Assembly (NCBI GenBank): GCA_902605865.1
Contig: CACLEJ010000002.1
Location: 1-64,000, forward strand
Source of the DNA: an uncultured Pelagibacteraceae bacterium
GTDB taxonomy: Bacteria > Pseudomonadota > Alphaproteobacteria > Pelagibacterales > Pelagibacteraceae
Length of the DNA: 64,000 bases
Direction of reading: 5' to 3'
Under the pieces are notes generated by a model. The model was not told where the DNA came from. It ran no database searches and saw only the letters and a list, made by a program, of their open reading frames with translations. The position numbers and the translations under genes are program-made. Shown here in pieces: positions 56,991 through 64,000 of the stretch (position 1 is the stretch's first letter; the number at the start of each line of letters is the position of its first letter).

Positions 56991-59548
56991 TATTTACCTT
57001 TCTTTTTCTTTTTATTCTTATCGTACTCTTTTCTTTTCTCAATTAAAATAAGAGCTTCTTCCATTGTTAATTCAATTGGGTCTTTTTCCTCAGGTATAGT
57101 AGCGTTTAATGATTTGTATTTAATATAAGGCCCATATTGACCTTTCATAATTCTTACTGGTTTTTTATCCTCTGGATGTTCACCGAGATCTTTAATCAAA
57201 GATGATGAAATTCTTCCAGGTTTTGCCTCAGCGATTAGAGTTACCGCTCTATTAAGACCAATGCTAAATATTTCTTCAACATTTTCTAAACGTGCAGATT
57301 TATTTTCACACTTTAAATAAGGCCCAAAGCGACCAACATTTACAGTAATATCTTTATCATTTTCTGGATTTTTACCTAAACTTATTGGAAGTGAACATAA
57401 ATACTTAGCTCTATCTAAATCTATACTTTTAATATCAATTCCCTTGGGGATAGATACATTTTTCATATTATTATCTTCTTTTTTTATTTTTTTCTTTTTC
57501 TTTTTTTCTTCTTCAACATCAATTTTTTTTTCATATTGTAGATAGGGACCAAATCTTCCATTTTTTAAATATATGTCTTTACCTATATCATTTTGACCAA
57601 TTAATTTTGGTTCAGCTAAAGTTAATTGTTGAGCTGCTTTTGACTTTGAAAGAGGTCGTGTAAATTTACAATCTGGATAATTTGAACATCCAATAAAAGC
57701 ACCACCACGAAAACTATTTTTTAAACTTAATTGACCACTATCACATAATTTGCATTTTCTGTTAATTTTTCCGTCTTTATCGACCTCAAATATTAATGAG
57801 CCTAAACTCTCATTAAGCATATCTAAGACTTCTCTAGTACGTTTTTCTTTAACTTCTGATACATTCAAATTAAAATCTCTCCAAAATTCCTCCAAGACTT
57901 TAATCCAATTTTCTTTGCCAGCTGTAATATCGTCTAATTGATCTTCCAATTTAGCAGTAAAATCATAATCAACATATTTTGAAAATAATTTTTCAAGAAA
58001 AGCAGAGAGTAACTTACCTCTATCAGTTGGAAAAAATCTTTTGTTTTCTATGTCTGCATAACCTCTATTTGAAATAACTGAAATTATACTTGCATATGTT
58101 GAAGGTCGTCCAATTCCTAATTCTTCTAACTTTTTAACAAGACTTGCTTCTGAATATCTTGGTGGTGGCTGAGTGAAATGTTGTTCATCCGTAAAGTCAT
58201 TAAACTTTACTTCACCTTTACCAACTTCTGGTAATATATTTTCATCATCTTTATTTTCATCTAATCTTGAAACCTTTAAAAAACCGTCAAATTTTAAAGT
58301 TGAACCACTAGCTTTACATATATTTTTATTATCTTCAGATGTTATTGTTATAGTTTTTCTATCAAATTTTGCTGATTCCATTTGTGAGGATAATGATCTT
58401 GACCATATTAAGTTGTAAAGTTTGTATTGATCTGTGCTTAAATATTTTTTCATATCCTCAGGGACTCTACCAATTTCTGTTGGTCTGATAGCTTCATGAG
58501 CTTCTTGCGCATTTTTTGCCTTTTTGCCTGAATAATTTAAAGGGGAAGGTGGCAAATATGTTTCACCATAATTTTGAGTAATGAAATCTCTAAAAGTAGC
58601 TACAGCATCTTTTGATATATTAGTTCCATCTGTACGCATATAAGTAATTAATCCAACAGTTTCTCCATCAATATCAATACCTTGATAAAGTCTTTGAGCG
58701 ATTTGCATTGTTCTAGAGGCTCCAAAACCCAGTTTACTTGATGAAGTTTGCTGTAAAGTAGAAGTTGTAAAAGGACCAGAAGGGTTTCGTGTATAAATTT
58801 TAGATATTATATCTGTAATATTATATTTTTTATTTTTAATTAAATCTAAAGCATTATTAATATCTTCTTTATTTTTAAATGAGAATTTTTCAATTTTTTT
58901 ATCATCTAGTTGAGTAATAGATGTATTTATATTTAGATTTTCCTTTGTTAAGAAATTTAAGTTAAGTGTCCAAAACTCATCTGGTTTAAAAACTTCAATT
59001 TCATGCTCTCTTTCTGTTAATAGTCTAAGAGCAACAGATTGAACTCTTCCAGCTGACTTAGATCCTGGTAATTTTGTCCATAAAATCGGTGAAATATTAA
59101 AACCTACTAAATAGTCTAGCGCTCTTCTTGCCATATAGGCATCAACAAGTTCATTTTCTATATCCCTTGGATTGTCTATACCGTTTGTTACAGCTGTTTT
59201 TGTTATTTCATTAAAAACTACACGTTCTATTTTTTTATCTTTAAGAAGTTTTTTTTCATTTAAAAACTCTTTTACATGCCAAGCTATTGCTTCACCTTCT
59301 CGATCAGGGTCAGTAGCAAGGATAATTTTTTCTGAGTTTCTAGCAGTATCTGTGATTTCTTTTAAATATTTTTTTGAGAAACTGTCTATTTCCCAGATCA
59401 TTTTAAAAGAATTTTCTGGATCAACTGAACCATTTTTTGAAGGCAGGTCTCTAATATGACCATAACTTGCCAAAACCGTGTAATCTGAACCTAGATATTT
59501 ATTTATAGTTTTAGCTTTTGCAGGACTTTCAACAATTACAAGATTCAT
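56990..59548 (-). CDS. topA: DNA topoisomerase I
   Basis: An 852-residue type IA topoisomerase. The TOPRIM domain starts 'NLVIVESPAKAKTINKYLG' and has 'DPDREGEAIAWH'; the active Tyr lies in 'GLITYMRTDG' (near residue 308). A four-Cys zinc finger follows (CKLCDSGQ ... GCSNYPDCKF), then three GRFGPYLxY-type C-terminal repeats and a Lys-rich tail. It relaxes negative supercoils. Confidence 0.97.
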   Translation of the reverse strand: MNLVIVESPAKAKTINKYLGSDYTVLASYGHIRDLPSKNGSVDPENSFKMIWEIDSFSKKYLKEITDTARNSEKIILATDPDREGEAIAWHVKEFLNEKKLLKDKKIERVVFNEITKTAVTNGIDNPRDIENELVDAYMARRALDYLVGFNISPILWTKLPGSKSAGRVQSVALRLLTEREHEIEVFKPDEFWTLNLNFLTKENLNINTSITQLDDKKIEKFSFKNKEDINNALDLIKNKKYNITDIISKIYTRNPSGPFTTSTLQQTSSSKLGFGASRTMQIAQRLYQGIDIDGETVGLITYMRTDGTNISKDAVATFRDFITQNYGETYLPPSPLNYSGKKAKNAQEAHEAIRPTEIGRVPEDMKKYLSTDQYKLYNLIWSRSLSSQMESAKFDRKTITITSEDNKNICKASGSTLKFDGFLKVSRLDENKDDENILPEVGKGEVKFNDFTDEQHFTQPPPRYSEASLVKKLEELGIGRPSTYASIISVISNRGYADIENKRFFPTDRGKLLSAFLEKLFSKYVDYDFTAKLEDQLDDITAGKENWIKVLEEFWRDFNLNVSEVKEKRTREVLDMLNESLGSLIFEVDKDGKINRKCKLCDSGQLSLKNSFRGGAFIGCSNYPDCKFTRPLSKSKAAQQLTLAEPKLIGQNDIGKDIYLKNGRFGPYLQYEKKIDVEEEKKKKKKIKKEDNNMKNVSIPKGIDIKSIDLDRAKYLCSLPISLGKNPENDKDITVNVGRFGPYLKCENKSARLENVEEIFSIGLNRAVTLIAEAKPGRISSSLIKDLGEHPEDKKPVRIMKGQYGPYIKYKSLNATIPEEKDPIELTMEEALILIEKRKEYDKNKKKKKGK

Positions 59549-59585
59549 AATTAGTCAAACTACTTATAACTATTAATCTGTCAAA

Positions 59586-60161
59586 TTAATAAATTTTACT
59601 CTTGGTTTCTTCTTTGTTTATTAATCTTTTTATATTTTCTCTATGTGTATAAAAAATTAAAACAAACATAATAATGAAAAAAATTATATTACCCCGATCA
59701 ATGATTGCTAAGTAGATTGGTATTGAAATTGAAGCAAACAAAGATGATAGAGACGAATACTTTGATATTAAAAAAGTTAAAATCCAAATAGTTCCAAAAA
59801 CTAGTGCATAATAAATATTTATAGAAATCAAAATCCCAACAAAAGTTGCTACACCTTTGCCACCTTTAAATTTTAGCCAAATTGGGAATAAATGTCCTAA
59901 AAATGCACAAAGTGCTGATATATAAACTAGATCAGGATAATTGAACTTTATATAGATAACAGGGACAACAGCTTTTGCTATATCTAAAATAAGAGTTAGA
60001 TAACCCAATGACTTATTTCCAGTTCTTAAAACATTTGTAGCGCCAATATTTCCTGATCCTACACTTCTAATATCTTTTTTAAGTAAAATTTTTGTGAAAA
60101 GATATCCGAAAGGAATAGAGCCAAATAGATAAGATATTAAAGCTGTTACTATATAATCCAT
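59586..60161 (-). CDS. plsY: Glycerol-3-phosphate acyltransferase PlsY
   Basis: A 191-residue membrane protein with about five spans. It has 'GSIPFGYLF', 'DIRSVGSGNIGATNVLRTG' (the acyl-phosphate site) and 'WLKFKGGKGVATFVG'. It makes lysophosphatidate from acyl-phosphate. It overlaps pyrC by one base. Confidence 0.95.
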   Translation of the reverse strand: MDYIVTALISYLFGSIPFGYLFTKILLKKDIRSVGSGNIGATNVLRTGNKSLGYLTLILDIAKAVVPVIYIKFNYPDLVYISALCAFLGHLFPIWLKFKGGKGVATFVGILISINIYYALVFGTIWILTFLISKYSSLSSLFASISIPIYLAIIDRGNIIFFIIMFVLIFYTHRENIKRLINKEETKSKIY

Positions 60162-61450
60162 TATTCAGATTTAAATAATTCTTCACCACTAACAAATGTA
60201 TTTAATACTTTGCCTTGAAGTTTTTTATCCTCAATAGGGGTATTTTTTGATTTTGATATCAATTTATCTTTTCTAACAACCCAAGGTTTATTTATATCTA
60301 CAATACAAAAATCAGCATCGTTTCCTATTGATAAATTACCTTTATTTATTTTAAGTATTTCAGCTGGTTTTGATGTTAAGGCTTCTATTATAGTTTCTAA
60401 GTCCACTGATCCATTATGATATAGTTCTAAGCTTAATGGTAATAAAGTTTCTATACCTGATGCACCTGTTTCTGCTTGAGCAAAAGTTAATCTTTTATTT
60501 TCTTCATCTTCTGGTTTGTGATCAGAAACAATAACATCAATTGTTTTATCATTTAATCCTTGAACTAAAGCATTTCTATCAGTTTCTGTTCTTAAAGGTG
60601 GTGATAATTTTAAAAAAGTTTTAAAATCACCAATGTCATTTTCATTTAATGATAAATTATTTATAGAAACACCGCAACTGAAGTCTACTTTATTTTTTCT
60701 TTCTCTGATTATATCTACAGAATTTGCGGATGAAATCTGGGCAATATGATACCTACAATTATTATATTCTAACAATGTTAGGTCTCTCTCTATAATTAAT
60801 AATTCAGCACTTATTGGAATTCCTTGAAGACCAAGTTTTGTAGCTATGATACCATCATTAATCATTCCATCTTTTGATAACTCTGCATCTTCAGCATGTT
60901 GTATTATTAAAGATTTTAAGTCCGACGCTGAATTCATAATCCTATTCATAATTCTGGGATTTTGAATTGTTTTTACTCCATCAGTAAAACCAATTATTCC
61001 TTTGCTCTGTAATAATCCAAATTCAGTCATATTTTCTCCTTCTACTTTTACTGTTAATGCAGCTGTTGGATAAATATTAATTTTTGATTTGTCTCTTCCT
61101 CTTCTTTTAAGAAAATCAACTATTGAAACATTATCGATTACTGGATTTGTATTTGGCATTGTAACTACTGATGTTACACCACCAGACAAAGCAGCTTCAC
61201 TAAGCGTTCTAAAATTTTCTTTATATTCATATCCTGGTTCACCAACAAAAACTCGCATATCTACAATACCTGGAAATATGTATTTCCCTTTTAAATCTGT
61301 TATTTTTTCTCTAGATGGAATGTTGTTGGTATTTACTTTTTTTCCGACAGCTTCAATTTTTCCATTTTCTCCGATTATTATTCCTCCAATTTCATTTAAG
61401 GAATTATGAGGGTCAATTATATTTGCATTTATAAAATATTTTTTTTTCAT
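60161..61450 (-). CDS. pyrC: Dihydroorotase-like protein lacking metal ligands (PyrC/PyrX-type)
   Basis: A 429-residue amidohydrolase-fold protein. The family HxH metal motif after the PG(I/F)VD strand reads 'GIVDMRVFVGEPG', with Arg and Phe in place of both His residues. A later ligand His is replaced in 'YHIAQISSA' (family HIAHxS). 'IIQHAEDAEL' and 'VIVSDHKPEDEE' are kept. Noncatalytic PyrC-like proteins pair with PyrB in several bacteria, which fits the adjacent pyrB. It is thus more likely structural than catalytic. One base separates it from pyrB. Confidence 0.85.
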   Translation of the reverse strand: MKKKYFINANIIDPHNSLNEIGGIIIGENGKIEAVGKKVNTNNIPSREKITDLKGKYIFPGIVDMRVFVGEPGYEYKENFRTLSEAALSGGVTSVVTMPNTNPVIDNVSIVDFLKRRGRDKSKINIYPTAALTVKVEGENMTEFGLLQSKGIIGFTDGVKTIQNPRIMNRIMNSASDLKSLIIQHAEDAELSKDGMINDGIIATKLGLQGIPISAELLIIERDLTLLEYNNCRYHIAQISSANSVDIIRERKNKVDFSCGVSINNLSLNENDIGDFKTFLKLSPPLRTETDRNALVQGLNDKTIDVIVSDHKPEDEENKRLTFAQAETGASGIETLLPLSLELYHNGSVDLETIIEALTSKPAEILKINKGNLSIGNDADFCIVDINKPWVVRKDKLISKSKNTPIEDKKLQGKVLNTFVSGEELFKSE

Positions 61451-62392
61451 TTATTCACAAAAAATCTTTAAGCAAGCCATCCTTACTGCTACGCCTAATT
61501 CAACTTGTTCTTTTATTACACTTTTGTTTATATCGTCTGCTAGGTTCGTATCAATTTCAATTCCTCTATTCATTGGTCCTGGATGCATTATTAAAGCATC
61601 CTCTTTAGCATATTGAATTTTATCAGGTGTTAAGCCATAATACTCATAGTATTCTCTGTTAGACGATAGAAACGAGCTTGTCATTCTTTCATTTTGTAAT
61701 CTTAACATCATTACTATGTCGCAATCTTTAACACCTTTTTTCATATCGGAAAAAATATTTACACCAAATTTTTCAATTTCATTTGGCATCAAGTTTGTTG
61801 GTGCCACAATATTTACTTCTGCACCCAACATGTTTAGAAGATAAATATTTGATCTTGCTACTCTTGAATGTAGTATATCTCCACATATTGCAATTTTAAG
61901 ACCTTCTATTTTTTTTCTTCTATTTAAAATTGTTAAAGCATCTAATAATGCCTGCGTTGGATGCTCTCTTCTACCATCACCTGCGTTTAGTACTGCACAA
62001 TTAACTTTTTGAGATAGAAGGTTACAAGCTCCTGAATCTTGATGTCTTATTACAATAATGTCTGGATGCATTGCATTTAATGTCATAGCAGTGTCTATTA
62101 ACGTTTCACCTTTTTTGATTGCAGAATTTGTAATATTCATTGACATTACATCCGCACCTAATCTTTTTCCTGCTAATTCGAACGAGCTCTGTGTTCTTGT
62201 TGATGGTTCAAAAAATAAATTAATTTGAGTTTTCCCTTTTAAAATATCAATTTTTTTATTTCTGCTTTTATTTAATTCTATGAATTTAGAGGCTTCATTC
62301 AGGATAGTGGTAACATCGCTAACGGATAAATCCTGAATACCTAATAAATGTTTTTGAGATATTTTAATAGCTTTTTTTGATTTAGTTGCCAT
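61451..62392 (-). CDS. pyrB: Aspartate carbamoyltransferase, catalytic subunit
   Basis: A 313-residue enzyme for the first committed step of pyrimidine synthesis. It has '[23 protein letters not shown]' (carbamoyl-phosphate site), 'VIRHQDSGA', '[12 protein letters not shown]' and '[11 protein letters not shown]'. It is followed by the PyrC-like gene, as in other dodecameric PyrB/PyrC pairs. Confidence 0.96.
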   Translation of the reverse strand: MATKSKKAIKISQKHLLGIQDLSVSDVTTILNEASKFIELNKSRNKKIDILKGKTQINLFFEPSTRTQSSFELAGKRLGADVMSMNITNSAIKKGETLIDTAMTLNAMHPDIIVIRHQDSGACNLLSQKVNCAVLNAGDGRREHPTQALLDALTILNRRKKIEGLKIAICGDILHSRVARSNIYLLNMLGAEVNIVAPTNLMPNEIEKFGVNIFSDMKKGVKDCDIVMMLRLQNERMTSSFLSSNREYYEYYGLTPDKIQYAKEDALIMHPGPMNRGIEIDTNLADDINKSVIKEQVELGVAVRMACLKIFCE

Positions 62393-62402
62393 TAAAATTA
62401 AC

Positions 62403-62431
62403 TCTATAACTATATAGGATTAACTATGCAA
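62403..62431 (-). promoter_or_regulatory. Candidate promoter for pyrB-pyrC-plsY
   Basis: On the minus strand, TTGCAT (62431-62426) and TATAGA (62408-62403) are 17 bases apart, in the 42-base spacer between ruvX and pyrB. Its close position, 11 bases before the pyrB start, would give a very short leader. Confidence 0.4.
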
Positions 62432-62434
62432 CCA

Positions 62435-62890
62435 TTAATTTTGAATAAAATCTAAAGCACCTTGTAAAATAAAAGCTGCTGCAAACTTATCAATATCTTT
62501 CTCTCTTTTACTGACATTTATATCTAATTCACTTGATAAATTGAAAGCACCAACAGTAGATAGCCTTTCATCCCACAAAGACACAGGAATATCAATTTTA
62601 TTTGAAATATTGATTGCTATATCTTTTGCTGATTGTGAAGATTTTCCGTAGGTGCCATCCATATTTATTGGATTACCTATAATAATTCCTTTGATGTCAT
62701 ATTCTGTAATAATACTTTCTAGTGCATCAATTAATTTACCTTGTTTAGATTTATCTATGGTTTGAAGGGGAGTGGCAATTTTTTGATTATAATCACTTAT
62801 TGCAATTCCGATCCTTTTTGTGCCTAAATCTATACCCAATAATCTTGAACCAATTGATAATTTGTTTTTGAATTCATTAATTGTGATCAT
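62435..62890 (-). CDS. ruvX: Holliday-junction resolvase-like protein YqgF/RuvX
   Basis: A 151-residue RNase H-fold protein with 'LLGIDLGTKRIGIAISDYN' near residue 17 and 'GIIIGNPINMDGTYGKSSQ', 'WDERLSTV' and 'FAAAFILQGALDF' later, the usual acid residues of the active site. It is implicated in 16S rRNA 3' end maturation. It is divergent from gatC. Confidence 0.93.
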   Translation of the reverse strand: MITINEFKNKLSIGSRLLGIDLGTKRIGIAISDYNQKIATPLQTIDKSKQGKLIDALESIITEYDIKGIIIGNPINMDGTYGKSSQSAKDIAINISNKIDIPVSLWDERLSTVGAFNLSSELDINVSKREKDIDKFAAAFILQGALDFIQN

Positions 62891-62940
62891 ATTGTATATT
62901 TTTAACTTAAGTGGTACTTTGCGACATTATTTTTTACCAT

Positions 62941-63228
62941 ATGACGATAGATCTTAAAACTGTAAAACACATATCAAAATTAGCAAGGATCTCACTTGAA
63001 GAGAAAAAAGCTGAAAAATTGGCAGATGATATGAATTCTATATTTGAATTTATTGAAAAATTAAACGAACTAAAAACTGAGAATGTTGAACCATTAACCT
63101 CTATAGCTGAAACAACTTTGAGATTCAGAGAAGATAAAATAACTAGTGACAATATAAGGGAAAAAATTCTTAAAAATTCTCCTGAAAAAAATGATGATTT
63201 TTTTGTTGTGCCGAAAGTAGTTGAGTAA
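62941..63228 (+). CDS. gatC: Asp/Glu-tRNA amidotransferase subunit C
   Basis: The track starts upstream at 62911; the family start is the ATG at 62941 ('MTIDLKTVKHISKLARI'), giving 95 residues. GatC wraps GatA and GatB and has no catalytic site. 'LTSIAETTLRFREDKIT' is a typical C-terminal segment. Its stop overlaps gatA by one base. Confidence 0.92.
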   Translation: MTIDLKTVKHISKLARISLEEKKAEKLADDMNSIFEFIEKLNELKTENVEPLTSIAETTLRFREDKITSDNIREKILKNSPEKNDDFFVVPKVVE

Positions 63229-64000
63229 TGACAGAAATAACATCTTTAAGCCTTTTTGAATTAATTAAAAATATTAAAGAAAAGAAAATATCATCAAATG
63301 AAGCCGCAAAATCTTTTGTTGATAGATCTGAAAAGTCAAAAAAACTAAATACATATGTAACTGAAAATTTTGAAAATTGTCTTAAACTTTCAAAAGAGTT
63401 TGATAACAAACCAAATTTTGATTTAAAACTTCCAGGTATTCCAATTGCTGTAAAAGATCTATTTTGTACAAATGAAGTAAGAACAACAGCTGGAAGCAAT
63501 ATCTTAAATAATTTTGTTCCCAGCTATGAATCTACTGTAACACAAAATATATGGAATGAAGGTGGTATTTTGCTCGGCAAACTTAATTGTGATGAATTTG
63601 CAATGGGCTCATCTAATGAAACAAGTTTTTTTGGTAATGTTCAAAACCCAATTGCAAAAGATTTAGTTCCAGGTGGATCATCAGGTGGTTCCTCATCGGC
63701 TTTAGCAGCTAATTTAACACCTGTAACGATAGGAACTGACACTGGTGGATCTATTAGGCAGCCAGCTTCCTTTACTGGAACTGTTGGTCTAAAACCCACT
63801 TATGGAAGCTGTTCAAGATATGGAATTGTTGCCTTTGCATCATCTCTAGATCAAGCAGGACCGATGAGCAAAGACGTCAAAGATAGCTCTATTCTTTTAG
63901 AAGTAATCTCATCATTTGATAAAAAAGACTCAACTTCAATAGATTTTAAAAGAAATAATTATTCATCAGAACTAACTAGAAATATCAAAGGTATAAAGAT
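63228..64000 (+). CDS. gatA: Asp/Glu-tRNA amidotransferase subunit A, partial at window edge
   Basis: 257 residues lie in the window; the rest is outside. The amidase-signature triad is visible: the Lys in 'GIPIAVKDLF' (near residue 72), the cis-Ser in 'PGGSSGGSSSALAA' and the nucleophile Ser in 'GTDTGGSIRQPA'. It releases ammonia from Gln for Asp-tRNA(Asn) or Glu-tRNA(Gln). It is not in the ORF track because it has no stop here. Confidence 0.97.
   Translation, partial: MTEITSLSLFELIKNIKEKKISSNEAAKSFVDRSEKSKKLNTYVTENFENCLKLSKEFDNKPNFDLKLPGIPIAVKDLFCTNEVRTTAGSNILNNFVPSYESTVTQNIWNEGGILLGKLNCDEFAMGSSNETSFFGNVQNPIAKDLVPGGSSGGSSSALAANLTPVTIGTDTGGSIRQPASFTGTVGLKPTYGSCSRYGIVAFASSLDQAGPMSKDVKDSSILLEVISSFDKKDSTSIDFKRNNYSSELTRNIKGIK

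Noticed and set aside
62911-62940. Upstream start of gatC in the track
   Set aside because: The extra residues MVLCDIIFYH are not GatC-like; the family start MTIDLKTVKHI is at 62941.

Overview
The window looks like part of a streamlined marine alphaproteobacterial chromosome of the SAR11 / Candidatus Pelagibacter type. The evidence is the strong A+T bias (about 30% G+C by eye), genes that abut or overlap by 1-20 bases, the Lys/Asn/Ile-rich proteins, single tRNA genes placed between protein genes, and alphaproteobacterial features such as a short-LID adenylate kinase and a PyrC that lacks metal ligands. The species assignment is inference; no database search was possible.

Bases 1-6269 form an envelope locus of unknown function. 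It holds six genes for proteins with predicted export signals. Two pairs are paralogous and are arranged as a mirror: A'(-) B(+) [FlgT/CsgG-like, acidic secreted protein] B'(+) A(-). Bases 6342-12302 are a catabolic-looking block: a beta-hydroxyacid dehydrogenase, a complete tripartite tricarboxylate transporter (TctC-like binding protein and a TctA-TctB fusion), and two divergent members of the phosphosulfolactate synthase (ComA) TIM-barrel family, one on each side of the transporter. Bases 12392-16341 (minus strand) hold a DUF4956 membrane protein, a CotH-like protein with a beta-helix tail, and a VTC-domain protein, a known association. Bases 16469-18477 hold tRNA-Leu, NAD kinase and a GcvT/DmdA-like protein.

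Bases 18480-20166 look like a small integrated cassette. An intact tRNA-Thr(UGU) lies at one end and a 47-base copy of its 3' half lies in direct orientation at the other end. Between them are a hydratase of the MhpD/FAH type, a secreted protein made of three 25-residue repeats, and two tiny ORFs missing from the ORF track. The rRNA methyltransferase RlmB follows.

Bases 21078-49632 are the core information-processing superoperon: tRNA-Tyr, tRNA-Gly, tuf, tRNA-Trp, secE, nusG, rplKAJL, rpoBC, rpsL, rpsG, fusA, the S10 and spc clusters without rpmD, secY, adk, rpsM, rpsK, rpoA and rplQ. Few gaps exceed 50 bases. Those before tRNA-Tyr, rpoB, rpsL and rpsM carry hairpins and/or promoter-like elements.

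Bases 49698-64000 are mostly housekeeping: a secreted polysaccharide-lyase-like protein, RluC, LipB, MgtE, PanC, GalU and Ugd (UDP-glucuronate synthesis), RidA, TopA, PlsY, a metal-ligand-less PyrC with PyrB, RuvX, GatC and the start of GatA, which runs off the window. There is no rRNA, CRISPR array, transposase or integrase in the window.
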